From Dirofilaria immitis (lineage: Eukaryota > Nematoda > Chromadorea > Rhabditida > Onchocercidae), in contig JAKNDB010000096.1 of NCBI GenBank assembly GCA_024305405.1, positions 248,001 through 312,000 of the forward strand: a DNA stretch of 64,000 nt, given 5' to 3'. Of the stretch, positions 14,945-27,600 are shown in pieces. The notes below the pieces were generated by a model. It was not told the origin of the DNA, made no database searches, and saw nothing but the letters and a program-made list of their open reading frames with translations. A program made the position numbers and the translations under genes. How positions within the stretch are numbered: position 1 is the stretch's first letter; every line of letters starts with the position of its first letter.

Positions 14945-15704
14945 TAATTTTAAACCATGTTAATTTTTTCAAAAAATTATATAACCATAAACATATTAAA
15001 TACAAAAAAAAAGCGCAGGATTCAGTATTCATTGCATTTTTAGGATTGAAATGGATCGTAAGATTTCGAAATTCGATTATCAAATATTATATTAGTGCAC
15101 GTATGATAAATAGTGATATAAGTTGGTATATATATATAGAGCATATCAGTAGATATAATTTTCAATGTAAATATAGAAATGAATGGATAACTATCAGATA
15201 ATCCAATTTAAAATTTTATAACAAATGTAATATGAAATATAAAATATGAAATTCATACTTGTAATATGATATATGAAATTCGATATACGCATTATATGAT
15301 CCGTAGAAGAATTCGCAAATACTAATTTGAATAGTATCTTATGATATTTCACGTATGCTACGAATTTCGACGCAAATTAATATATCCAAATAAACTTGTA
15401 CATGCGAATTGATATATTCAAATTAAACATGTACGTTCGAGCGAGCTATACATACGACTATGAACGAACAGCAACTTTATTTATTGTAATAGAGCAAATG
15501 ATAATTATGATGAATAAATCAATAAATAAATATTGATAAACGGTAATCAATAAATAAATTTCGATAAATGGTAATCAATACTGATAATGATCAGGTAAAA
15601 TTAATGCATGCAAATTTACAATGCTTATATCTCAATAACATTGTTGACAACTGTTTAATGATCATGTTATGTTTATTTTGTATTTTAAAACGCTCTTAGA
15701 TATA

Positions 15705-15787
15705 TTATCTCTCCTCTCTCCCTCTCTCTCTTTCTCTCTCTCTCTCTTTCTCTCTCTCCTTCTCTCTCTCTCTTTCTCTCTCTCTTT
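15705..15787. repeat. CT-rich microsatellite
   Basis: A (CT)n run with periodic TTT and CC interruptions. Confidence 0.9.
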
Positions 15788-16903
15788 CAAGATAATTCAT
15801 TGATACTGATTTTAAAGAGAAGGGAAAAAGTGGAATCGAAGAAATTGTGAATTTAATTTTACTTCGATTTTAAGAATTCGAAATGAGAGAAAAATGAAGA
15901 TCGATATTTATAGAAAGGATAGATATAGTGTATTGATTGCAAGATGATCCTTCTAAAACTATAAACATCTCGACTATTCTGCTTAGCGAGAATGTTTAAA
16001 TTATATCTTATGATAATTTTATCGATCTATATATTCATCTAATTCAATTATTTGATTAAATGGAATACTTTGATGATAATAGTGTTTTCTCGACAAATCA
16101 GTATGTTTCATGTCCACTAACATTGTTATCATCATTAGAAGGGACCAGACCATATTGCATGAAGTACTTGATGACTGATAATGATATCAAACAAATTATT
16201 TCGAATAAGCTATTTCAATGAATGAAAAGATGCTAGATAAAACAAGCGATATCAGTATTATCAGGGAAGAATATCAATCAGGCTATTAATTTACATATCA
16301 CTGATATTCGACTTTCCCACATAATTATGTAATAAATTATTTTTATTTTTAAAAAATCTCTGATAAAAACATTTGCAACAGATATGCAGAGGTTGATAAA
16401 ATGATTTGAAGCATAATCACAATCATGAAATGGAAAAGTCTCGAAAAAAATCAAGAATTTGGAATGATTATTCCTGAAATTTTTGTTCCTGAAACAAAAA
16501 AATCCTCAATACGATATATGAATGCTGGAATGATATAGTATTGATAAAATACAGAATATAATAAACAATATGTTTCAGGATATAGAAAAATTATCAAGTT
16601 GATAAATTCTTCAAAATCGTAAAAAAATGGTCGTAAAAGAAATGAGTGAATAACAAATAAATAAGCATAAAATAGAATTAATGATAAAGCAAAATTAACA
16701 ATTAAATGTGATAAAATGAAATAATGATAAAGAGAGATAAGAAAAAATCGATTAAATCATTTTATTATTATTTTCATCAAATAACAAAATTGACAATTTC
16801 AAGTGATAAAAAAAAAAAAATAAAAAGAAGAAATTGCTTGAAATGTTCCATTTTATGACATTTTCAACGGATGTTATTGTCGCATAAATGATCAGATTTC
16901 TTT

Positions 16904-16977
16904 ATCAATAAATATTCCATTATCATAATTTTATTTTTTTATCAATAAATATTCCATTATCATAATTTTATTTCTTT
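16904..16977. repeat. 37-bp tandem duplication
   Basis: atcaataaatattccattat starts at 16904 and again at 16941, and the copies are nearly identical. Confidence 0.9.
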
Positions 16978-17122
16978 ATTCATTTATTTTTCATAAAATA
17001 GCTATCTATCCATTTAAGTAATAATATTTTTGCCGTTTATATTTATTTTTGTTATTTTCCAATTTTCACTAAAATACTTTCTTTTTTTTTTTTTTTTGTT
17101 TATATAATTGCCCATATTTTCA

Positions 17123-17161
17123 ATATTTAGTTTAAAGATTATTCATCTTTAAACTAAATAT
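17123..17161. repeat. Perfect 17-bp inverted repeat
   Basis: Arms atatttagtttaaagat (17123-17139) and its exact reverse complement (17145-17161) flank a 5-base loop. Confidence 0.9.
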
Positions 17162-17400
17162 ACAAATTTGAATTTTTAAGCTAAAATATATATGTATATG
17201 TTAGGATTATTAAGAAATCCATTTATGTAAATAAATGCTACTTTTATTAAAAAAAAAAAAAAAAGATGAAATTTAATCTTAGCGTATTTATTTTTTGATC
17301 ATAAATAAATTTAAGTATTACTTAACATAAATTTTATAATTTTAAAGATTATAAAAAATCTTGCTAATTGATCCTTAACGATTACACAGAATGCAAAATA

Positions 17401-17480
17401 TATTCTGTATTTATGTAAGTAGTAATCCGATTTAGTAAATATATTCTGTATCCAGGTAAGTAGTAATCCGATTTAGTAAA
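17401..17480. repeat. 41-bp tandem duplication
   Basis: tattctgta starts at 17401 and 17442, and both copies carry gtaagtagtaatccgattta. Confidence 0.9.
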
Positions 17481-17790
17481 TTTATTATTCAGCCAAATAA
17501 AGTCATATTCAATCTAACAAAACAATTACAAGGTACAATATACTCTCTTTCCCAATGTGTACAGCCATCTTTTAATCATACTTTTTGCCCAATTTACGGT
17601 ACTATTATAGTAACTTTTATAAGACTTTGCTTTGTTGAGATCGTAATGAGCACTTTTTGTTACAATAATTATTACCATTATCGGTTACAGTAAGTATTAT
17701 TCTTCATTTGCACGTAAGCAAATAAAAAAAAGAAATGGCCTTTTAATTTAGCAAAATTGCACGTACGATCTTATTTAGTTTGGGTTGAAT

Positions 17791-17871
17791 CATCGAAGAC
17801 TTGAGATACTGTAGGAAAACGTACAAATTGATATCATCGAAGACTTGAGATACTGTAGGAAAACGTACAAA
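17791..17871. repeat. 44-bp tandem duplication
   Basis: catcgaagacttgagatact starts at 17791 and 17835, and both copies continue with gtaggaaaacgtacaaa. The copies are identical over 37 bases. Confidence 0.95.
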
Positions 17872-18016
17872 ATCGTGCATTGATTAATGTTATTGTTTAT
17901 TTATGCAAATATGACATAAATTGATACACTACGTGTGATATGATATGATAATACATTCTTATTATAATTAGTTTGCTTCGTCATCATCAATATCGATTGT
18001 TTTTATTCGCTTACAG

Positions 18017-18049
18017 ATGCGAATTTAACTGAAGATGTTTGGTGAAGCA
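18017..18049 (+). CDS. Candidate 5' exon of MCTP
   Basis: An acceptor-like ttacag ends at 18016 and a gtaagt donor starts at 18050. Between them, ATG at 18035 opens five codons (MFGEA) and ends in phase 0. Exon 2 of MCTP starts at 21648 with GTT GCA ATG in the same phase, so a join would add MFGEAVA before the internal ATG. The acceptor 18 bases before the ATG could be a trans-splice site or the end of a 5' UTR intron. The implied intron is 3.6 kb, much longer than the others in this gene. With only five codons the evidence is splice-site quality and phase alone. Confidence 0.35.
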
Positions 18050-18174
18050 GTAAGTTGTTATCAATTATTTAATTTCCAATATTTTTATGATCTTTTAATG
18101 GAATTAAATAATCAAAATAATTTATTAAATTATTTATTTAATCTATTAATATCTTGGAATAACTCTGATACTTT

Positions 18175-18490
18175 TTTTTTTCAAATATTTATACAATATT
18201 CATTCATATATTTATATTCTTTCTAGAAATATTTGAAATTATGAAATTATTATTTATTCCTCCTATTTTTTTCATTCTTATTCTATTCTTTTTTCAAATA
18301 TTTATTTGAAATTATATTCATTGATATATTTATACGTTTTCTAGAAATATTTGAAATTAGGAGATTATTATTTATTCCTCCTATATTTTTTCATTCTTAT
18401 TCTATTCTTTTTTCGAATATTTATTTGAAATTATACAATATTCATTGATATATTTATACATTTTCTAGAAATATTTGAAATTATGAACCT
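18175..18490. repeat. About 122-bp-period degenerate repeat
   Basis: tctagaaatatttgaaatta occurs three times (18224, 18341, 18464), separated by ttatttattcctcctat, then ttcattcttattctattctt and then a T run. Its ttcattcttattctattctt segment is also the core of the adjacent 33-bp minisatellite. Confidence 0.85.
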
Positions 18491-18680
18491 CCAGAATTAT
18501 ATTTGTATAAATATTTGTGTATACAGAAGTGAATATAGAAATTAATATAGAAAAGTATATACGATCAATATAGAAATTTGCAAAGCTTATTATTTTGCAC
18601 GATAAAAAAATAAAAAGATATTATAGTTCTTTAGGAAAATTCTAGCAACGTTTCTAAACGAAATTTTTGTGCATACAAAA

Positions 18681-19047
18681 GTATTTTTTCATTCTTATTC
18701 TATTCTTGTAAAACTATTTTTTCATTCTTATTCTATTCTTGTAAAACTATTTTTTCATTCTTATTCTATTCTTGTAAAACTATTTTTTCATTCTTATTCT
18801 ATTCTTGTAAAACTATTTTTTCATTCTTATTCTATTCTTGTAAAACTATTTTTTCATTCTTATTCTATTCTTGTAAAACTATTTTTTCATTCTTATTCTA
18901 TTCTTGTAAAACTATTTTTTCATTCTTATTCTATTCTTGTAAAACTATTTTTTCATTCTTATTCTATTCTTGTAAAACTATTTTTTCATTCTTATTCTAT
19001 TCTTGTAAAACTACTTTTTCATTCTTATTCTATTCTTGTAAAACTAT
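18681..19047. repeat. 33-bp minisatellite, 11 copies
   Basis: A unit of 33 bases (core ttcattcttattctattctt followed by gtaaaacta) is repeated 11 times, with changes only in the last two copies. Because 33 is divisible by three, a repeated open frame (FFHSYSILVKL) results. There is no other sign that it is translated. Confidence 0.97.
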
Positions 19048-21633
19048 CGTTTTTAAATTAATTGAAATATATTTTTGAATAAATTCTTTTATTTTAGTAT
19101 TCTTATGAAAATTTCCAGTGCATATTTTATTTGATATTTCCATTTTTTTTTTACTTCAACTTTTTGGAATAGTAAATTATCATAAAAATCTTCATTTATT
19201 ATGAATTGCAAAAAATCTTTTTAGAACTATTTTTACCTGCCTATCGTTTTAATTTGATATATTAAGAATTTAAAATTTCGTTTAGAAATGTTGCTAGAAT
19301 TTTCCTCAAGAACTTATCATCATATCTTTTTATCCTTTTATCATACAAAATAATAAGCCTCGTAATTTCTATAATGATTGCTTCTTCAAAAAAAAAACGG
19401 ATATTGTAATGTTTAAAAGTATTATAATGTTTTATTTTCAATTTCAAAGAAAAATAGAAATAGGGTTTAAAATTTTTAAATATTCAAGATTTTTCACGAG
19501 ATTTTTTTCTTGCAATTCAATCCCTCAATTCATATCTTCCTTTTTTTGTAATACAGTATTTACTACTCTTCCCAATACTTTATACAGTATGCTATATTAT
19601 TCAATTTTAACCAATTTAATTTGTTATCGATGTTTGCTTATAAAATAAAAATATCCATTACACATTATATCAATAACAATTAAGTAGGCTACTACAAAAG
19701 TACTTAAACTATTTCAGGTCTTGAAGCAATTTTGAAAGAAAATATCAATATGAAAAGCAAATACAAATGTTGCTGAATTAATGCCTGTGATTAATAGTCC
19801 GGATTAAAATGAAAAGGTCAGAGGTGATTGCAAGACATTTCTCACTATTATATATGGCTTGGAAGTCTAAGTAATTTTAATTCTTTTGCTTTCATAATTT
19901 GTAAAAGCGATAATTTAGTGCTTTTTAAATTTCGATAGTTTTAAAAATTTTTAGAGTTTATAAACGAATTATGTGCTAATCAAAATTTCAAACAAAGTAA
20001 ATATTTAGCAAATGAAAAATCTGATAGTTTAGAAACTTACAATTTCAATAAGAATTTCGTAAAATCTTTTAATTTGAAAACTGCATATTAAGCAGATTTT
20101 CCTAAGCAATTGTATTTATTTTAAAAATTAAAAATCGCTTACATTTAGGCATATATTTTACATATGATAACGTAAGATGAAGAAAAGATAGATTGAAAGA
20201 AAATTTGTAAATGATCGAAAGAAGGACATTAATAATTTCGAGATTTAAAGCAATAAATTTCATTGAAGTGCTCATTTGGCGTAAAACAATCTCGAGTCTA
20301 TAGTAGTTTAGATTTCCGAATTATTTCTGATTCCATTTCGATCATGACATAATAACTTTATCGAATTTGCTAGGCTCTAAATGTGAAATAGTTGTGGAAG
20401 AAAATCCCAGAAGATAATCATATATCTTCAAGATATAATCATATATTATAAGAAAAATAATTATGTATCTTCTTATCCTTTTTTAAATTATCGCTGCAGA
20501 CGTAATAATGCATATTTATAATTAAGTATTTTAGGGTATGTGTATGATTTTGACTGACATTTTTTTTTGCCTTCTTGTCCTATCGATTTTTTTTCATAAA
20601 AATCCAAATATTGGAACAGTTGTCCAAATGTGGATTTCCTTTGGGATGCTATCATTTATGCTCAGTTAGCAGCTTATCTTCTATTCTGTTTACTAGTTTG
20701 TTTGATTTTTTTCATAAGAAATTAATATAAAATATGAATATTTTAATATGAGATGATAATGCACATATTCCTTATCAAATATCAATATTATAATTCAATA
20801 AATGTTTTAATTCAAACAAAATTAGATCATTAAAAATGAATGATTCCTCAGTTTTATTTATATATTTAATATTTTTTTCAAATAATTTTTTTAACTTCCA
20901 CAAAAATAATTCATTAACACTATCCTATTGTTTTTACTCTCTCAGTTGTATTGTAATTATGAATTTGTGTTCTCGAAGAATTCATTTGCTGACTTGATAA
21001 AATTTTTAATTTCTTTCATCCTTTTCATGAAACTGTTAAGCAATATATAGAAACTATTTTAATTTATAATAGTAATAAATTTAAAATATTATCACTTATA
21101 TTTTATGCTAGAATGATAATGGTATCAAATTTTGTGTAAAATTTTTGCAATTTTTTTTTATTTACATCCTACCATCAAATGTGACTAATTCAAAACTATT
21201 TGCTTTCATTAATATTAATAATAGACTTTTTCGATTTCTACAAATGAAAATTATTCATTATCAACCTTTTAAAATTATTAAATTTAAACATTTTTTACAT
21301 AAGATTATCAGTCTTTTTTTGGATATGCAATAAAGATGTCGCAAAATATTTTTGATTGATTATTATAATCATATATATCAAATTTGAAATGTATAATTAG
21401 TGAAATGTCTGATTTTTCTAAAGATTGAATTAAGAAGTGGAAAATATAGAAGGGAATGAAATATTATTTCTTAATTTTAAGTTTTAATTTAGAATAGAAG
21501 AAGAAAAGATACTTGAAAATTTTGTAAAATAATGATAAATTTACATCAATTTATAGTTTTATCTAACCGCTATAAATTAAATGATTTATCACTGGCCAGT
21601 ATTGTTAATTTGATTGTTTAAAACTTTAATTAT

Positions 21634-21653
21634 AATTTTATTTATAGGTTGCA
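21634..21653 (+). promoter_or_regulatory. Splice acceptor six bases before MCTP ATG
   Basis: The T-rich stretch ending tttatag at 21647 precedes GTTGCA and ATG. It is either the acceptor for the distant exon at 18017-18049 or a spliced-leader trans-splice site. Confidence 0.45.
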
Positions 21654-24600
21654 ATGAGTTCTTCGCTGTTAAAAGGTGTTTTCAAAAGAGATTCAAGTGA
21701 AAGACGATATAGAAAACATAGGGGAAAGATGACATTTCAATTGATGAAGCGGGCAACGATATATCATCGTCTATTTCAATTAAAACATCTGTAAGGATTT
21801 ATTGTTTCATTCGACAAAATTTGCATCTTTTCGAGCATTGATTTAATGTCTTAAATGTGGATTGAAAGCAGTTGATGTATTATTTTAATTAAACTAATGA
21901 AATTTAAATATTCCATTCATCCATTTCAATAATAAGTAATATTAAAAATATTTATCAATCAGTTTGATTTTGATTAATCTCAATATTTAACTTTTCTTTC
22001 AAAAAGATGAATTGGAATTTCTTTAATGTGATTAAAAAGTTAATCAATGAATTTAAGTATAATTTAAAGCTTTCAACGTTCAGTGAACTTTTTTTGCAGA
22101 CAACAAATGAGCAGAAGAATATGTTAATAAAAAATCCAAGTTTGGAAAATTATGTAATATTTTCGGTACGAATATGTTTAAAAGGAGGTCATAATTTGGT
22201 GATTCGAGATGCTTCAGGTCAATCTCAAAATGGCTTGAAATATTTTCGCTTTTAATTGTATTACTTCGATTGCTAACAAGATTGGTTAAACTTTCTACAT
22301 TCTTAAAAGAAACTTTCTATATTTTCTTTTAAAAATTCAAAATATGATTCATTTTTAAATTGATTTTGCAGGAAGCAGTGATCCATACGTCAAGTTTAAA
22401 TATAAAGATCGAACTTATTTCAAAAGTTCAACAATTTACAAGAATTTAAATCCAATTTGGGAAGAAGAATTTACATTATTAATAGACGATCCAACTACGC
22501 CAATTTACATGGACGTATATGATTATGATCGTTGGGCAACCGATGATTATATGGGTGGTGCTTTGATTGACCTTAGTCAATTAAGACTTTTTCAGTAAGT
22601 TATTTATAAATATATTATAAATAGAATGAAAGCCAGGTTATTACTTTAATGATTTGGTTGCAAATTAAAAAAGTTAAATACAATAAAATTTAGGATGACA
22701 TTAATGAAATTAAAATTACTGGAAGAAGGCAATGATGAAAATATGGGTGAAATCGATGTTGTGATTACAATTTCTCCTCTAACTGCTGGAGAAAAAGATG
22801 AGGTAAAAGTATTTCCTGAAATTTTGCACGTATGGGATTTTTGAAAATTTAAAATGATACAGAAAAAAATTTTAATTTAATTACAATTTGAAAAATCATT
22901 GTGACTAGATTTCTTCTTGGTTGTACTTGACAAACTAATTAATATAAATTTAATTATAGTTCTTAAAAAGGCAACACGTGGAATAATTTGTGAACGACCG
23001 AAAAGAATATCTCAAAGAAGTATATGAAATTTAATTTTAATCTATTTTCTCTCGTTATTTTATCCACCTATATCCATTCATTCACAAATTAATTTGTTTT
23101 TTTGATGATCTTATGCATTTTCAATAATTATCGCATTCAATAATTTTTTAAAGTTTATTACTTCGGTATCTTTTTTTTTTGAAAATGAATGCATATGATT
23201 GTTTTATAGTGACACAAGTTTGGTCATCAATTGTAAATATTGTTTTGATCGAAGGGCGAAATTTGACGATGCCAGACGGCTCTGAAAATAATTTCCCAGA
23301 TCCATTTGTTAAATTTAAACTCGGAAGTGAAAAATATAAAAGCAGGGTACGATTGCATCAAAATTTATCATATTATTAGTAATAAAAATTATTCGATTAG
23401 TTATAGATTATATGAAAAAATTGGATTTCTACTACGAGCATAACGAAAGAAAACTTGTCCTATGAATAAAAGTAACTGTAATAAATTTATTGGATTTGCA
23501 GCCAGTATTACGGAACGCTAATCCAAAATGGCTAGAACAATTCGATTTGCACATGTTTGATGAACCAAAACATACACTTGAAATGATGGTTATTGATAAA
23601 AAACAAATCTGGAGATTGGAAGGTTTATATTGTTTTGTAAATAAACCATTTGTTTATTCTAGAATGAACGGTAGTCAAATCATATATACTTTATTCAAGA
23701 TTAAATAAGAAAATTAAATATAATAAAATTTAAGACGGCAATAATGAAATTGAAATTATATAGAGGAATTAATATTTATTTTTTCATTTCCAGAAAAAAG
23801 GATATAAAAGTATACAAAATATACAAAATTTCAAATTATACAAATTTCATAAAGTCATCCAAAGCTGATTAAATTCATGACTTAATAGATAGATGCAATA
23901 ACGAAAGAAAATAGACTAAAATTAAGTTTCACATTTTGAGATGTTCTATTCGATCGTTAATTAAATATTATTAAACCCATATTCGAGTTATCGGGTATAA
24001 TTATGAAAAAATTTGGTTACATTTTTTTCAAATTGCAATTAATCTGGCATTTTCTCCCTTTCTTTTAAAATTTTCAGAAATCCCATTGGAATAAACAAAT
24101 TTCAGAAAATACTTTCATCTTATTTTTTTCTTTGGTAGAAGAAATTGTTGCCGCAAAATCGATTTTACACGTATTTTCATCATTGCATTCTTTTAATAAT
24201 TTCAATTTCATTAATGTCATCTCAAATTTTATTATATTTATCATTTTTTTAATTTGGCGCCATTTCGTTTTAAACAATAGCTTAACTTTCGTTTTCACTA
24301 TTACACAAATCGAAGATCACATTAATCCAACAAAATATTATAAATAATATAGTTGCATAAAAACTAAATTAATAAATGAATTGAAAGTGAGCATATCAAT
24401 TATTGTTAATTAGTCGAGTGCAGGTAGAATGATGATAATCTTTTGCAAAATTTCAGTTTCTAATACAGCATAGTGAAATTTATTTATTTGATACAGAATG
24501 AATTAAGGATTCTTAAAAGAACGGTGAATGATACATTTAGTATTTTAGATGCAGTTTAGATTTAGACAAATTGGAGAAAGAAACTCCGAATCAAATGATT

Positions 24601-27600
24601 TGCGAACTTGATCGCGGTATCGGTAAGATGTCCAGCATTTTTGCTTTCACATTTTACGCTACTTTTGATAATTAATCAAAAGAAAAGGAAAAATGAAAGA
24701 CGGAAAAAGCGAAAATAAATAAATTGTTCTTCTGAAGAATGAAAATTTTGAAAAATAAGTAATTTGTGACTTATGAAAAAATTATTGCAGAAAGTTATAA
24801 AACATACGGTAAATGCATCTTTTAAATGGCCCGAAATTCAATTTTGCGAATTGGAATAGTCAAGAGACAATTCAGAATATTTTTCTACAGAATATTTTCT
24901 ACAGAATATAACGTTGAAATTTGATTGTGTTAACAATCTCTTAACTGATTTTAAATTTAGTTTTGCTAATACAATTAAGAATCAAAATAGAAGTTAAATT
25001 ATGAAATGTAATTAAGAATGGCTGAAAACATTTAACAGTTGTTATTTTTCATTATACAAAATTTTCTTCCAATAATTTAGGATCAATTCTCGTACTTGTA
25101 TCAGTAACAGGTACGTCATCTACTGATGCGATCATTGACTTATCTGACTTCTCCGGTGATGATATAAGAAATGCTATCATCGAAAAATATGTCAGTTTTA
25201 TTTCTTTTTCCGTAATTTTTCATCATTAAATGATAATACATAACCAAGAAATTTTTCAAAATGTTAAGAATAGTTTACCAAAAAGTGAAATGCAATAAGG
25301 AATTTTTTTATTGAATTTCAATATATTTAATATGTTGTTAATATTAAATGCTTACAGAGTTTATGGCGAACACATGAATGCTTGCGTGATATTGGTTTTC
25401 TTGTCGTGAAAGGTAAACTTTTTTATCAAATGGATAATTCCAGATTAGTATATGAAGTTATTATGATAAATAATATTTACAATTCAGTAGAATTAATCAC
25501 AATATATATTTTTTAACTGTTATAGATTTACACTTATATACTGCACAAAATAATAGATGAATTTATACAAGGAACATTTTTACAGTATTTCGTGCGAAAA
25601 ATTTGTCATCGATTGATACAATGAATAAAAGTAATCCGTTTGTGGTAGTTGAATTGGTGAATGCGTTATTGCAAACACATACGGAATATAAAACAATCAA
25701 TCCCGAATGGAATAAAATTTTCACATTGTGAATATTTTTATTATTTCATGTCATGCATTTACATGATGTTTTTTTGTTGATCTTAAATTATACAAAAGCA
25801 TGAGTTAGATTTTTGATCTCACGAAAATCAAATCGGATTAATTATTATGTTTCAAATATACAACAGGCATCAATTGATTCAAATATATAATTACAAATAT
25901 AAACATGACTTAGTTTTTTTAAGTATAATTTGAAAATATTTAGTTCGGTGAAAGATATTCATTCAGTACTTGAAATAACAATTTATGATGAAGATCCGAA
26001 TAAAAAGCAGAATTTTTGGGTAAAATTGCGGTTCCATTGTTACAGGTAGTATTAAAAATTATTATTAAGATTTTGGAAACATAAATATAAGGAAGATTGA
26101 AGATAAAATCTAGAATTGAATAATCCAATGTTATTAACAATTTCTTACAGATTCAAAATTGTGAACCAAAATGGTATGCTTTGAAGGATCGTAAATTAAA
26201 AACGAAAGTTAAAGGACAAATATTGTTGGAAATGGATGTCATCTGGAATCCGGTAAAGTTTAGAATAAAAGTTATTAAATGTGTTTTTTGTAGGATTGTT
26301 TATGTAAACTTGAAAATATTAAAACTTTATAATAAATTTCTAATTTTAACATAATATGTTGTATAACCTTTGACTTTTCTATTTTTCGATTTTATTCTCC
26401 AATATGATATTTCCTGAAATAATTCTTTATAGATTCGTGCAGCAATCCGTACTTTTACTCCAAAAGAACGGAAATACATACAAACAGATCCAAAATTTAA
26501 ACGACGTCTTTTCATGGACAGTTACGCAAGGTTCAAAATTTTAACAGTTTTGATGGGATAATTAATCAAATAATCTAATCAGTAGATGATTATAGAAGGC
26601 AATAGAAAGATAGTCTATATATTTGACGTAACATATCTTTCAAATTCGATTAAACTAAGCTTTCTCGAAGAAATTCAGTTAAACAGAATCTTCAAAAATT
26701 TAATACTAATAAACCATAAATCTTTAGATTTTCTTAAAGTTTCACACAACATACTGTTCTAATAAAATTTAAATTGTCAGCAATCCATTATAATATAAGA
26801 GAGTAACATAAATAGTTTCGGATAACATAAATAATTTCGGATTTTTTCAGACTTCGAGAATTTGTTTTGATATTGGTGCAAATTCGAGATTATGTGGAGA
26901 GTTGTTTCGATTGGGATTCACCTATGCGCTCTATACTTGCATTTGCGGTAATTAAACTTATTTTGATGAACAAAATTTTTATTTCTAGGTATTTAAAGGA
27001 ACATAACGTAAGAACAAAAAACAATTTTTAATATCTTAATTTTTATGGCAATTGTTTTATTAGAAATTAAAAAATGCTTAAATCAACTATCAGCTATCGA
27101 TGTCCATCACTTTTTGTTAGCAATGATAATTACGTCAGTTTTTGAATAGTATTCAAATATTTAAAATCAAATATAACTATCAAATTTATATATACTTTCT
27201 ATTTCTTATATGATATAGTTCTATTCAAGAAATAAGGTTTAATATGTCTGAATTTCATTTTTTTCAAAAATTATCGCTTGAAATCGAACAAGCAATACTA
27301 TTGAAAAGTGGGCTTTTTATCTTCTGCTAAAAATGGAAGTTTTGAGATTTCATCAAAAATTGAAGTCGTCTGAAATTTGACAAAACAGTAAAACTAAAAA
27401 CCATTTTACTTTCATTTCTTTTTTCTTGCAGCTTTTTGTAATATTCGTATATTTCTTCCATATTTATCACATTCCAATCTTCATATTGCTTTTCTTTCTT
27501 CGACCTCATAAAATGAAATATTTGGTATCAAATGGAGGCAATAAGAATAGTAACAAATCTATTTCGGATTCCGACGAAGAACATGATGCTTTTGATGGGG

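Larger units (their letters stand above)
13159..18016. other. Gene-free stretch downstream of mir-9
   Basis: No supported exon. Contains a (TGCA)n run at 14921-14944, a CT-rich run at 15705-15787, a perfect 17-bp hairpin at 17123-17161 and three two-copy tandem duplications at 16904-16977, 17401-17480 and 17791-17871. Confidence 0.55.
18050..21647 (+). other. Putative first intron or upstream region of MCTP
   Basis: AT-rich non-coding sequence. It contains a 122-bp-period repeat (18175-18490) and an 11-copy 33-bp minisatellite (18681-19047), listed separately. From 19.1 to 21.6 kb I see no exon-like, RNA-like or mobile-element sequence. Confidence 0.5.

Noticed and set aside
16242..16314. 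Imperfect inverted repeat around gatatcagt and actgatatt
   Set aside because: gatatc is itself palindromic and pairing beyond it is short, so the fold is not clearly above background.
18669..19061. 130-codon frame made of FFHSYSILVKL repeats
   Set aside because: It follows from a 33-base repeat unit without stop codons; there is no start context, splice partner or family.
23623..23708. Extension of MCTP exon 8 past its gt donor
   Set aside because: The extension ends in a stop and lacks the conserved C2B strand, which continues in the exon at 24549.
24132..24347. Plus-strand open frame in the MCTP intron
   Set aside because: It is the antisense of the inverted exon 5 copy and has no splice sites or similarity of its own.
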